The position numbers were made by a program, and so were the translations under genes. Under the pieces are notes generated by a model, which was not told the origin of the DNA, did no database searches, and saw nothing but the letters and a program-made list of their open reading frames with translations. A stretch of DNA of 43,388 nt from an uncultured Flavobacteriales bacterium (GTDB lineage Bacteria > Bacteroidota > Bacteroidia > Flavobacteriales_D > Sanyastnellaceae): contig CAJQJX010000005.1 of assembly GCA_905478795.1 (NCBI GenBank), forward strand, positions 1-43,388, read 5' to 3'. Of this stretch, positions 25,387 to 34,123 are shown in pieces (position 1 is the first letter of the stretch; each line of letters opens with the position of its first letter).

Positions 25387-27195
25387 ATGTACGACATCAT
25401 TGATTTGAACAGCCGCAAGGTTGCTGAGCTCCGGGACATTGCCAAGGAGCTAAACATTGCCAGAACGGACAAGCTCAAAAAGCAGGAATTGGTGTATGCC
25501 ATTCTCGATGAGCAAGCATTGACCACCAGCGCCAAGGCCAAGGCCGATGGAGATGATGGCGATAAAAAGGAGTCCAGCAAAAAACCGACCGGTACTGGTC
25601 GGGGACGACAACGCGCTGCTGCCAAGAAAGATCGAGGCACTGAAGAAGATGCGTCCGAAGACAAGACCTCTTCAGAAGACCAAGGAAATGGTCGCCGGAA
25701 CGACAAAGCAGAGCGTGGTGACCGCAAAGGGCGCGCTCAATCTCGTGGAAACCGACCTAAAGATGGTGACGGGGACGGCGAGCGCACGGAAAACTCCGAA
25801 AAGTCAGGAGAGGCCACCAATGCCGGCGATAAGCCAAGCAAGGATGGCGATCAAAATGACAGAGGTAACCGCCGCAACGACAGAGGTGACCGGAACGACC
25901 GAGGAGACCGCAACGATCGGGGTGACCGACGTGGTCGCGACCGCGACCGCAACCGGAAAGACCGCAATGAACGCGGCGATCGCAACGATCGCGGTGACCG
26001 CAACGACCGCAATGAGCGGGGTGACCGCCGAGGACGCGACCGCGACCGTCTGGGAGAACCAGAAGAACACGGTTTCAACTTTGATGGCATTGCGCAAGCA
26101 GAAGGTGTTCTGGAAGTCATGCCCGAAGGGTTTGGCTACCTGCGCAGTGCCGACTACAACTACTTGAACAGCCCTGACGACGTATACGTCAGCAACAAGC
26201 AGATAAAAGCCGCAGGACTCCAAACTGGAGACAACGTGGTATGCACCATTCGTCCACCTCGAAAGGGAGACAAGTACTACCCCATGGTAGAAGTCCTCAA
26301 GGTCAATGGCCGGGATCCATCTTGGGTTAGGGACCGCGTCCCCTTTAAATACCTCACTCCTCTTTTCCCACAGGAGGCCTTTAAACTGGCGGGCAAAAAC
26401 GGCAACATGTCCACCCGCGTCATGGACCTTTTCTCCCCTATCGGAAAAGGACAGCGCGGCATGATTGTTTCGCAGCCCAAAACGGGTAAGACAACTTTGC
26501 TCAAGGATGTGGCCAATGCCATTGCAGAAAACCACCCCGAGACTTATCTCATCATTCTGCTGATTGATGAGCGTCCTGAGGAGGTCACTGATATGAAGCG
26601 CAGCGTGAACGCAGAGGTGATTGCCTCTACGTTTGACGAGCCCGCAGACCGCCACGTGAAGATTGCCGAGATCGTTTTGGAGAAGTCCAAGCGTATGGTA
26701 GAGTGCGGCCATGACGTGTGCATTCTCCTGGACTCCATCACCCGTCTGGCCCGTGCCTACAATACTGTAGCTCCTGGTTCTGGAAAGGTGCTTTCAGGTG
26801 GTGTCGAATCCAACGCCCTGCAGAAGCCAAAGCGCTTCTTTGGTGCAGCGAGAAACATCGAGAACGGTGGCTCATTGAGCATCATTGCAACGGCCTTGAC
26901 GGAAACCGGATCCAAGATGGACGAGGTCATCTTCGAGGAGTTCAAGGGAACAGGCAATATGGAACTGCAGCTCGACCGCCGCATTTCCAACCGCCGCATC
27001 TACCCTGCCATCGACATTCTTTCTTCTGGCACACGCCGTGAAGACCTGTTGATGCACAAGGAATTGCTGCAGCGAATCTGGGTCTTGCGCAAGCATTTGT
27101 CCGACATGAATCCCATCGAAGCCATGGAGTTCTTGAAAGACCGCATGAGCCGAACCGATTCCAACGAGGAGTTTTTGATTACCATGAATGGCTGA
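25387..27195 (+). CDS. rho: Transcription termination factor Rho
   Basis: A 602-residue hexameric RNA-dependent ATPase, longer than E. coli Rho (419). Residues 1-45 are the Rho N-terminal helical domain ([16 protein letters not shown]). Residues about 50-225 form a disordered charged insertion, ending in Arg/Asp-rich RGDRNDR repeats. The cold-shock-like RNA-binding domain follows (about 238-310; [16 protein letters not shown]). The ATPase has Walker [14 protein letters not shown], Walker [16 protein letters not shown], and Q/R-loop segments [20 protein letters not shown]. Such insertions are common in Rho of Bacteroidota and Actinobacteria. The stop overlaps the start of the next gene by 8 bases. 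Confidence 0.97.
   Translation: MYDIIDLNSRKVAELRDIAKELNIARTDKLKKQELVYAILDEQALTTSAKAKADGDDGDKKESSKKPTGTGRGRQRAAAKKDRGTEEDASEDKTSSEDQGNGRRNDKAERGDRKGRAQSRGNRPKDGDGDGERTENSEKSGEATNAGDKPSKDGDQNDRGNRRNDRGDRNDRGDRNDRGDRRGRDRDRNRKDRNERGDRNDRGDRNDRNERGDRRGRDRDRLGEPEEHGFNFDGIAQAEGVLEVMPEGFGYLRSADYNYLNSPDDVYVSNKQIKAAGLQTGDNVVCTIRPPRKGDKYYPMVEVLKVNGRDPSWVRDRVPFKYLTPLFPQEAFKLAGKNGNMSTRVMDLFSPIGKGQRGMIVSQPKTGKTTLLKDVANAIAENHPETYLIILLIDERPEEVTDMKRSVNAEVIASTFDEPADRHVKIAEIVLEKSKRMVECGHDVCILLDSITRLARAYNTVAPGSGKVLSGGVESNALQKPKRFFGAARNIENGGSLSIIATALTETGSKMDEVIFEEFKGTGNMELQLDRRISNRRIYPAIDILSSGTRREDLLMHKELLQRIWVLRKHLSDMNPIEAMEFLKDRMSRTDSNEEFLITMNG
25855..26052 (+). repeat. Degenerate coding repeats for RGDRND units in rho
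   Basis: The segment codes for a run of short Arg/Asp/Gly/Asn units ([19 protein letters not shown]), roughly residues 157-222 of Rho. At DNA level the units gaccgcaacgaccg and close variants recur. The low complexity leaves long open frames on the other strands. The composition suggests a flexible, nucleic-acid-contacting or condensate-forming segment. Confidence 0.8.
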
Positions 27196-27748
27196 CGCCT
27201 TGGGCGCCAAGCGCACATTGTATCGATGGCTTCCTCTGTTGGCTGTAGCCATATGGTGGGCCATACGATTGGGAACCACAGGGTTAGTGCCTTTTGAAAC
27301 CGGCATTTCTGTTGGTGTGTTCACACATTTCGGACTCACCTTGGTCGTTGCGCTCATCGCTGCTTTTCAAGCCGTTGGAGAACCCTCATTCATAAGCCGC
27401 TTCAAGGCTTCTTTGAAACCTGCTGTTTTGTATGCACTGCTCGCTGCGGCAAGCACTGTGTGCTACCATCATGTGGTCTGTGCCGAAAACACTGCGCTCA
27501 GAATGCTCGAGAGGGAGACTTTCATCGACCGGTCTTTGGCCGATGAAACTGCATTTGCCGCATTGCAAGCCGATGATCCACAATTGGCGATGATGGACAT
27601 CGAAACAGCCAGAGAACGGGCCAAAGCCAGCTTGCGCTTCCAGTTCGATCCCCTTTGGCATTTTACAGCCAGCCTGCTCATGTGGATTGCTGCAGCCATG
27701 TCAACTGTCGTATTTACCTCATTTTTGGGGCAATGGTTCAAGTCATGA
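27188..27748 (+). CDS. Hypothetical four-helix integral membrane protein
   Basis: A 186-residue inner-membrane protein that I do not recognise with certainty; it has the size and layout of DUF4199-type Bacteroidota proteins. Hydrophobic segments are at about 13-30 ([16 protein letters not shown]), 42-62 ([19 protein letters not shown]), 78-97 ([17 protein letters not shown]) and 158-181 ([18 protein letters not shown]). Between the third and fourth lies a charged region of about 60 residues. The start ATG overlaps the rho stop by 8 bases, and the stop overlaps porT by ATGA, so it is translationally coupled on both sides. Confidence 0.75.
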   Translation: MADALGAKRTLYRWLPLLAVAIWWAIRLGTTGLVPFETGISVGVFTHFGLTLVVALIAAFQAVGEPSFISRFKASLKPAVLYALLAAASTVCYHHVVCAENTALRMLERETFIDRSLADETAFAALQADDPQLAMMDIETARERAKASLRFQFDPLWHFTASLLMWIAAAMSTVVFTSFLGQWFKS

Positions 27749-28530
27749 CCACTTTGGGACAATACACTGAACGCAAAGACGTTAAGGTGGACGTGAAGGG
27801 ATTGAGGATACGGCGATTTACCCTTTGGCGCACCCTTGCGTTGGGCGCACTTCTGTGCTGTGGATTGGGTGCACACAGTCAAACGGCGAAGCAAAACTTG
27901 GCCAAGTTTGACTACCGTGCCTATCATTTTGGCTTTTTGCTGAGTGGAAACACCAGCAGCTTCAACTTCCAACTCAGGCCTGATTACACCTTCTCAGACA
28001 GTCTATTGAGCGTCGAGAACAATGCCCTCGCCGGATTCAATTTGGCCTTGCTGGCCTCGCTCAACGTCAACCAGACCATTCGAATTCGCTTCATTCCAGG
28101 CTTGAGCTTCCAAGACCGTGGCATGCTGTTCAGGTTTAGGAACCCTGATGGCACTACGAATCCTGTTTCTGTTCGGACTGAAAGTGTATTCCTTGACTTT
28201 CCTCTGATTGTTAAGCTGCGCACGGAGCGCATCGGAAACTTCGCTCCATATGCCTTGGTCGGTGGTAAGATCAGCCGCGACATGCAGTCCCAAGCCGATG
28301 TCAACCAAAGCCTACAGGACGGTTACATCCTTAAACTTGCCAAGAACAATTCTAGCCTTGACTTTGGTGCAGGGGCAGATTTCTTCCTCCCGTTCTTCAA
28401 GTTTTCCGTAGAGCTCAAGACAGAGTTTGGGATGCGCAACGTGCTGATCCAAGACGATACCCCGTTTAGCCAGGCTCTTGATCAGTTGCGCACACGCAGC
28501 TTCATCATCAGCTTCACCTTCGAAGGGTGA
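27745..28530 (+). CDS. porT: PorT/SprT-like outer-membrane protein of the type IX secretion system
   Basis: A 261-residue predicted outer-membrane beta-barrel. The unusually long N-region (about 45 residues) precedes a hydrophobic stretch LWRTLALGALLCCGLGAHSQ. The mature part opens with YRAYHFGFLLSGNTSSFNFQ, and later SLDFGAGADFFLPFFKFSVELKTEFGMRNVL, both of which match the PorT family pattern. PorT is required for secretion by T9SS, which agrees with the sorting domains on four proteins in the window. ATG 27745 is chosen for its 4-base ATGA overlap with the membrane protein gene. Its 3' end overlaps convergent prmA by 17 bp. Confidence 0.87.
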   Translation: MTTLGQYTERKDVKVDVKGLRIRRFTLWRTLALGALLCCGLGAHSQTAKQNLAKFDYRAYHFGFLLSGNTSSFNFQLRPDYTFSDSLLSVENNALAGFNLALLASLNVNQTIRIRFIPGLSFQDRGMLFRFRNPDGTTNPVSVRTESVFLDFPLIVKLRTERIGNFAPYALVGGKISRDMQSQADVNQSLQDGYILKLAKNNSSLDFGAGADFFLPFFKFSVELKTEFGMRNVLIQDDTPFSQALDQLRTRSFIISFTFEG

Positions 28531-29368
28531 GGATGCGCCATTCAGATTCAGCGCGAGTGGCCTCCAGGCGCAGTCCGTGCTGACCCGCAGCATCCACCAA
28601 AGCGGCGATGTCAGGCTCCATAAAGCCACTTAACATCAACGTTCCCGATTCTCCTAACACCCGACAATAAGCGTCCATGTCCTCCAAGAGGATGTTTCGG
28701 TTGATGTTGGCCACGACCACATCAAAATGTCCAGTGGCAACGTCATTGAGCCGACCAGCGCCCCCTTCCCGAACCTCAAAGGCGGCCGTTTCGCTGATGC
28801 CGTTGAGCGACATGTTCTCTTGGGTATTGCGCACGCTCCATGGATCGATGTCAATGGCCATGACCGCAGCCGCTCCTTTATGGGCAGCGTAGATGCCCAA
28901 GACCCCAGAGCCGCAACCCATGTCGAGCACCGAAGTGCCCGCCCACTTCATGTTCACCATTTCTGTGAGAATGCCATAGGTGGTGCCGTGATGCCCGGTT
29001 CCAAAAGCCATTCTGGGTTGAACGGTCAGCGTAGTTTCAAAGTCCGTTTCAGATTCCAGGGGGTGAAAAGGAGCCCTCACGCGGATGCTCCGGTCAATTG
29101 TGACCTCCGGGTAATCCGCTTCCCATTTGGCGTTCCAATTCTCCTCCTCTACTTCGGAGACGAGCCAAGTCTTTAACCCCATCGGTTGAAGATCGGCGTG
29201 GATGACTTCGGTCAATGCTGTATCGAGCTCCTCATTTTTTGCATACGCGTGCAAACCATCCGTCGTCTCTTCAAACATGCTGCACCCGGCATCAGCCAGC
29301 CATGCTGTGGCGATTTCATGACCAGGCGCATCAGGCTCACACCGAAGATGAATCCTTGTCCAAGCCAT
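28514..29368 (-). CDS. prmA: Ribosomal protein L11 methyltransferase
   Basis: A 284-residue SAM-dependent enzyme that methylates lysines and the N-terminus of ribosomal protein L11. The N-terminal substrate-binding half includes EEENWNAKWEADYPEV. The catalytic half has the PrmA hallmark PRMAFGTGHHGTT, SAM motif I VLDMGCGSGVLGIYAA, acidic AIDIDPWSV and the ANINRNIL motif. The length matches the family. It begins directly after the tpiA stop codon (no gap), so the two are co-transcribed, and ends 17 bp inside the convergent porT gene. Confidence 0.96.
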   Translation of the reverse strand: MAWTRIHLRCEPDAPGHEIATAWLADAGCSMFEETTDGLHAYAKNEELDTALTEVIHADLQPMGLKTWLVSEVEEENWNAKWEADYPEVTIDRSIRVRAPFHPLESETDFETTLTVQPRMAFGTGHHGTTYGILTEMVNMKWAGTSVLDMGCGSGVLGIYAAHKGAAAVMAIDIDPWSVRNTQENMSLNGISETAAFEVREGGAGRLNDVATGHFDVVVANINRNILLEDMDAYCRVLGESGTLMLSGFMEPDIAALVDAAGQHGLRLEATRAESEWRILTLRR

Positions 29369-30145
29369 TTACGAGGCTTCAGCTTGTTGACGGGCTTCAC
29401 TCACCCTACCCGCTGCCTCGACAAGCGCTCTAAAAGAATCGGGGTCCAACGCAGCGCCACCGATCAGGCCTCCATCGACATCCTCACAAGCAAACAACTG
29501 ATCTGCGTTGGCCGGTTTACAGCTTCCACCATAGAGCAAGGGAATCGATTTGGCCGTCGCTTCGTCAAACGCTTCACGCAGCCAACCGCGAATCGCGGCG
29601 TGCATTTCTTGGGCTTGATCTTCTGACGCTGTCAACCCTGTACCGATGGCCCAAATGGGTTCATATGCCACAACAACCCGGTCCATTGCCTCTGCCGGAA
29701 GATGCAACACTGCGGATTCTAGTTGTCTCAAAACCTTGTCAAAGTGCACATCTGTCTGCCGGTCTTGAAGGCTTTCCCCGCAACAGAAGATCACACGCAA
29801 TCCGGCATCCAACACGCGGCTCACCTTCTCGGCTACCACCTTATCATCATCTCCAAACCCATCCCGGCGCTCGCTGTGTCCAACAATCACATCCTGAACA
29901 CCGCTTCCCGCCAACATCTCAGCGGTAAATTCACCGGTGAAGGCTCCAGGGCCTGTCGCAGAAACGTTCTGTGCACCCAAACGGAAAGGCAGTTGCGCTT
30001 CACCCATGGCCGCCAAATAAGGGGCTGGTGGCGCAATCATGACCTCTACGCCGGCAGGCGCAGCGGGCATGGCTGCGAAGGCGTTGGCAAATTCCTTTGC
30101 CTCGTTGAATGACTTGTTGCTTTTCCAATTGCCTGCTACGAGCAT
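29369..30145 (-). CDS. tpiA: Triosephosphate isomerase
   Basis: A 258-residue TIM-barrel enzyme interconverting dihydroxyacetone phosphate and glyceraldehyde-3-phosphate. N-terminal AGNWKSNKSF carries the substrate Asn and Lys. VGHSERR contains the electrophile His, and AYEPIWAIGTG the catalytic Glu. The phosphate-gripping LLYGGSCKPANADQL and GGLIGGAAL are intact. It is divergent from recQ with 89 bp between the starts; a small GGGGA-ATGG-TCCCC hairpin lies at 30163-30176 in that gap. It complements the pfkA and gap genes in the glucan locus but is about 20 kb away and in a different operon. Confidence 0.97.
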   Translation of the reverse strand: MLVAGNWKSNKSFNEAKEFANAFAAMPAAPAGVEVMIAPPAPYLAAMGEAQLPFRLGAQNVSATGPGAFTGEFTAEMLAGSGVQDVIVGHSERRDGFGDDDKVVAEKVSRVLDAGLRVIFCCGESLQDRQTDVHFDKVLRQLESAVLHLPAEAMDRVVVAYEPIWAIGTGLTASEDQAQEMHAAIRGWLREAFDEATAKSIPLLYGGSCKPANADQLFACEDVDGGLIGGAALDPDSFRALVEAAGRVSEARQQAEAS

Positions 30146-30234
30146 CTTTCGGTGGTTTGCATGGGGAATGGTCCCCGGTTTAAGCGACGAAAGTTAGAGC
30201 TGTTCACCGCGACCACATCGCCATTTACAAGGAA

Positions 30235-32142
30235 ATGACACCAGCAGATACATCCCCTCCTACTTTGGCCGCCCTGGAGCAGGTGCTGCGCGATCGTTGG
30301 GGCTACCCTGCCTTTCGTCCGTCCCAAATTCCGGTGGTCATGTCGGGCGCTCAAGGAGGTGACACCTTAGCCATACTTCCTACGGGTGGCGGCAAGTCCA
30401 TTTGCTACCAAATTCCCGGGCTGGTCCGGGGTGGCATCTGCCTGGTGGTCAGTCCCCTCGTAGCATTGATGGCCGACCAAGTTCAAGGGCTCAGGGCACG
30501 CGGTATTGCGGCAGAAGCCCTGACTGCGGGACTGAGACAGGACGAGGCCGAGCGCATATTGGACAATGCCAGATTTGGACCGGGTGGCTTTCTTTTTGTG
30601 GCGCCAGAACGGTTGTCTCAACCGACTTTTAAATCGGCCTGCCAAGCCATGGACGTTCGCACCATTGCGGTCGATGAAGCGCATTGCGTGAGTCAATGGG
30701 GCCATGCCTTTAGGGCCGACTATCTCGAAGTGGGGCAGATCAGAAGCTGGCATCCAAAGGCCAGTTGGATTGCCCTCACGGCGACAGCCACTGAGCAGGT
30801 TGCCGATGACATCGAACGGCTTCTGGGCATGACCCGTCCTTCCCGTCTTCGGGTGGGCATGAGACGGCCCAACCTGGCCTTTTCTGTGCACGACGTCCCG
30901 GACCGTCATGCTGCCGTTATTGATTGGGGGCATCGCACCACCGGATCGGCCATTCTCTATGTCCGCAGTCGCCGGGAAGCTGAAGCCATGGCAGCCATGT
31001 TGCAGGCGCACGGATTTACAGCAGCCCCTTACCACGCAGGCATGTCGCGTTCCGACCGCAATGACCATCAGGAGCAGTGGATCGCAGGTAAGTTGCGCAT
31101 ATTGGCTTGCACTACGGCCTTCGGTATGGGCATTGACAAGGCCGATGTGCGGCACATTGCCCATGCTCATATTCCAGAATCACCGGAAGGCTATATCCAA
31201 GAGGCGGGACGGGCAGGACGAGATGGACAGAAGGCCGAGGCCATGGTGTTTGTCGATGCGCGTGCGGTAGAAGAAGCGGCCGATCAAGTCCTGCGACAAT
31301 GGCCGAGCCACGACACCGTCCGAGGTGTATTGCAGTCCTTGGCCAACCAACTTGCGATGGCGCAAGGTGCCGTTATGGAAGCTCCCGAAGAGGTATGGAT
31401 CGCCCCCATGGCCAAGAAAGCAGGGGCTCCCATACAGCAAGTCAGGAAGTCATTGGACCTCATGGCCCGGGCTGGCTGGATCGAGCTGCATCCTGTGGGA
31501 CCATCCACCCAAATGAGGTGGATACAGGACCCTGACTCTCTGGCCCAACACCCCATTGATGCTGGCAGCGATGGCCGTATGCTCCGTGCCTTGCTCTCCA
31601 GACACGGCAAGGAAAAGCGGCGATTATGGACACTGGATGCTGCTTCAGTTTTTGCTGAAGCGGGATGCTCGGAAAAGGCCGGGTGGGAGCACCTCAAACG
31701 GCTCTCCGAATTGGCCCTTGTGGCCATGGCGCTCCCCACGCAAAGAGCAGCCGTTCAATTCACAGCAGCGAGACCAGCTGCCGGGACCGCACGCCTTCCT
31801 GACAACATTTTGGATGACCGCAAGCGCGATGCCCAAGAACGCTGGGAATTCATGAAGGATTATCTGCACACTGAGGGTTGCCGGGCGCAGTTTTTAGAGG
31901 GGCTGTTCGACCAAGAGATCGCGGCACCTTGTGGAATTTGTGACCGCTGCAGTCCTTCTCAACCTCCTACTGAAGGCGACATTGAAGCGTGGATTGGAGA
32001 CGGCATCTCCTCTATTGAGCTGCAGCGCTTGGTGCCCATCATGCACCGGGAGGATGTTCGCAGCGTCCTCGAAATGTGGCGTGCCCAAGGGAGGGTGACT
32101 TGGAAAGACGGCATGGTGTTCAAAGTCGCTCAACCGTCCTAA
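30235..32142 (+). CDS. recQ: RecQ-family ATP-dependent DNA helicase
   Basis: A 635-residue superfamily 2 helicase that unwinds DNA 3' to 5' in repair and recombination. Motif I is LPTGGGKSICYQ, motif II VDEAHCVSQWGH (DEAH with the RecQ aromatic loop nearby), motif III LTATATE, and motif VI QEAGRAGRDGQ. A zinc-binding cysteine set occurs near residues 562-585 (CRAQFLEGLF, then CGICDRC). After this only a short winged-helix-like tail remains and no HRDC domain is evident, so it is a shorter RecQ type. Start ATG 30235 fits the family. It is followed after 29 bp by rlmI. Confidence 0.95.
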   Translation: MTPADTSPPTLAALEQVLRDRWGYPAFRPSQIPVVMSGAQGGDTLAILPTGGGKSICYQIPGLVRGGICLVVSPLVALMADQVQGLRARGIAAEALTAGLRQDEAERILDNARFGPGGFLFVAPERLSQPTFKSACQAMDVRTIAVDEAHCVSQWGHAFRADYLEVGQIRSWHPKASWIALTATATEQVADDIERLLGMTRPSRLRVGMRRPNLAFSVHDVPDRHAAVIDWGHRTTGSAILYVRSRREAEAMAAMLQAHGFTAAPYHAGMSRSDRNDHQEQWIAGKLRILACTTAFGMGIDKADVRHIAHAHIPESPEGYIQEAGRAGRDGQKAEAMVFVDARAVEEAADQVLRQWPSHDTVRGVLQSLANQLAMAQGAVMEAPEEVWIAPMAKKAGAPIQQVRKSLDLMARAGWIELHPVGPSTQMRWIQDPDSLAQHPIDAGSDGRMLRALLSRHGKEKRRLWTLDAASVFAEAGCSEKAGWEHLKRLSELALVAMALPTQRAAVQFTAARPAAGTARLPDNILDDRKRDAQERWEFMKDYLHTEGCRAQFLEGLFDQEIAAPCGICDRCSPSQPPTEGDIEAWIGDGISSIELQRLVPIMHREDVRSVLEMWRAQGRVTWKDGMVFKVAQPS

Positions 32143-32171
32143 AGCCAGCGCCGCGGAACTACCTTGCTCCC

Positions 32172-33413
32172 ATGCCAGAGCCGTCTCCATCATACCCCTA
32201 TGTACACCTTCATCCCGGCAAGGAAAAAAGTCTGCTGCGCGGGCATCCCTGGGTGTTTTCTGGTGCCATACAGCGCATTGAAGTGGACGATGCCGCGCCC
32301 TCACCTGGAGACTGGGTCTGCGTGATGTCTTCTCAAGGCCAGGCCTTGGGATGGGGACACTGGGGCGCCGGCTCCATTGCGGTCCGGCTTGTGGCTTCAG
32401 GAACTTTGAACGCGCCACCCCAAGCCGATTGGTGGGAAGAGCGGATCGCTGAGTGTCTGGCCGTGCGCCAATCCGTTGGACTTGGGCCGGGGACATCTTC
32501 AGAAACAGACTGCTGCCGTTTGGTCCATGGAGAAGGGGACGGACTTTCCGGTTTGGTCGTAGACTGGTATGCGGGGATGGCTGTGGTGCAAACACACTCC
32601 ATGGGCATGCACCGCGCGTGGCCAGATTTGTCTGCCGGCCTGCGCGCAGCTCTAGGTGATTCACTTGATCTGATCGTCAACAAAAGCGCCTCACTCATCG
32701 CCAAATTGCCTGGAGTCGATGAGCAGGTCGCAGATGGAGTGGTTTGGTCATCTTCAGATGACCATGAGGGCAGCGCACAACGGCCGGTCCTTGAGCATGG
32801 CATCCGCTATGAAGTCTCCCCCATCGATGGACAGAAAACCGGTTTTTTCCTCGATCAACGGGACAGCCGAGGACTGTTGATGCAATGCGTTGGAAACCGG
32901 GCGGTCCTCAATGCATTCAGTTACACGGGGGGCTTTAGCTTGGCTGCTCTCAAGGGAGGCAGTCCCCATGTCATCAGCCTCGACGCCTCAGAAAAGGCAG
33001 TTCAAGCCGCCTGCCATCATGCAGAAATCAACGGATACAAGGACCAGCACGAAGGCATTCAAGGAGATGTTTTGACTTATCTGCGCAAGTGCGACAGCTT
33101 GCCACCGATTGTCATTTTGGATCCCCCGGCCTATGCCAAGAGCCGGTCCGCACGACACAAAGCGGTTCAGGGATACAAGAGGCTCAACGCAGAGGCGCTC
33201 AAAAAGATGCCCCAAGGAGGTTTGCTCTGGACCTATAGTTGCTCGCAAGTGGTCGATGCACAGCTGTTCGAAGACACGATTGTAGCCGCTGCTGTAGAAT
33301 CAGGACGGCAGGTGCGCATTCTGAGGAGGTTGGGACAGCCTGCAGACCATCCTACCCGTGCTGGACATCCTGAAGCCCGTTACCTCAAAGGGCTGGTGCT
33401 GCACATTGGCTAA
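32172..33413 (+). CDS. rlmI: Class I rRNA methyltransferase RlmI-like (23S rRNA m5C)
   Basis: A 413-residue methyltransferase of the RlmI/RlmK group. The N-terminal PUA domain has GKEKSLLRGHPWVFSGAI. The Rossmann part has TGFFLDQRDSR, SAM motif VLNAFSYTGGFSLAAL, ILDPPAYAKS (motif IV) and LLWTYSCSQ, where the Cys is in the position of the m5C catalytic cysteine. E. coli RlmI methylates C1962 of 23S rRNA. ATG 32172 is chosen since the upstream open frame overlaps recQ and lacks similarity. A hairpin CCCC-N7-GGGG follows the stop (33414-33428) without a T-run. Confidence 0.93.
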   Translation: MPEPSPSYPYVHLHPGKEKSLLRGHPWVFSGAIQRIEVDDAAPSPGDWVCVMSSQGQALGWGHWGAGSIAVRLVASGTLNAPPQADWWEERIAECLAVRQSVGLGPGTSSETDCCRLVHGEGDGLSGLVVDWYAGMAVVQTHSMGMHRAWPDLSAGLRAALGDSLDLIVNKSASLIAKLPGVDEQVADGVVWSSSDDHEGSAQRPVLEHGIRYEVSPIDGQKTGFFLDQRDSRGLLMQCVGNRAVLNAFSYTGGFSLAALKGGSPHVISLDASEKAVQAACHHAEINGYKDQHEGIQGDVLTYLRKCDSLPPIVILDPPAYAKSRSARHKAVQGYKRLNAEALKKMPQGGLLWTYSCSQVVDAQLFEDTIVAAAVESGRQVRILRRLGQPADHPTRAGHPEARYLKGLVLHIG

Positions 33414-33447
33414 CCCCTGCCTTTGGGGGAGATTGATAAGGGGATAA

Positions 33448-34089
33448 TCAGGGTTGCAATCTGCTGATGCGCCATTCTGGCCCCGTTCGCTCAGCACTGA
33501 TGCGATCGTGCATGCGGCCAGTTCGTCCTTGCCAAAATTCAACCTGCTGAATGTGTAGCAGGTAGCCGCCCCAATGTGGAGGTCTGGGCACGTTTTGAGA
33601 ATGCACGTTGTTCTGGGCCTCCCATGAGGCTTCCAAGGCCTTGCGGTCCGCTACTTCCTGACTCTGTGACGACGCCCAGGCACCGATTTGACTTTCCCGA
33701 GGCCGGGATGCAAAATATCGGTCTGAGTCCTCGGGCGTCATTTGTGTCACCGGCCCCCTGACCCGAAGTTGTCGCTCGATCGCACTCCAAAAGAACGTGG
33801 CAGCCGCATGGGGGTGCGCCGACAATTCTTGGCCCTTGACGCTCTGGTAGTTGGTGTAGAACGCCACCGCCCAACCTGATTCTGTATGCTCCAGAGAGCG
33901 CAACAGCACAATGCGGGCATTGGGATGTCCGTCGCCGCCCACAGTTGACAATGTCATGGCGTTGTAATCGTCGGGATCTGACGCCTTGGCCTCTTCCAGC
34001 CATTGGGTCAACAGTCCGATTATATCGGCGTTGTCCAAATCCTGTAAGCTGCCTTTGGCATAGGCTTTCCTGTCCTCGAAATCCGTCAT
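33448..34089 (-). CDS. pdxH: Pyridoxamine 5'-phosphate oxidase
   Basis: A 213-residue FMN enzyme that makes pyridoxal 5'-phosphate from pyridoxine or pyridoxamine phosphate. FMN and substrate motifs are NARIVLLRSLEH, FYTNYQSVKGQEL and FFWSAIERQLRVRG. The C-terminus has the family signature RTGRMHDRISAERTGPEWR in parts, ending RLQP. The length equals that of E. coli PdxH (218). It is 34 bp downstream of the dioxygenase/methyltransferase fusion on the same strand, so the two may share a transcript. Confidence 0.96.
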   Translation of the reverse strand: MTDFEDRKAYAKGSLQDLDNADIIGLLTQWLEEAKASDPDDYNAMTLSTVGGDGHPNARIVLLRSLEHTESGWAVAFYTNYQSVKGQELSAHPHAAATFFWSAIERQLRVRGPVTQMTPEDSDRYFASRPRESQIGAWASSQSQEVADRKALEASWEAQNNVHSQNVPRPPHWGGYLLHIQQVEFWQGRTGRMHDRISAERTGPEWRISRLQP

Positions 34090-34123
34090 GTTATTGCAAC
34101 CGAATTTGGCAAGGGTTGTTTTG

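Noticed and set aside
25804-26712. Minus-strand frame in rho with a long hydrophobic Val/Ala stretch that mimics a membrane protein.
   Set aside because: The hydrophobic run is the reverse complement of the RGDRND repeats; it is an artefact of low complexity.
30367-31170. Minus-strand frame within recQ.
   Set aside because: Antisense to helicase motifs; no domain found.
33414-33447. CCCC-N7-GGGG hairpin between rlmI and pdxH as a terminator.
   Set aside because: There is no T-run after it on either strand and the stem is short, so I mention it only under rlmI.
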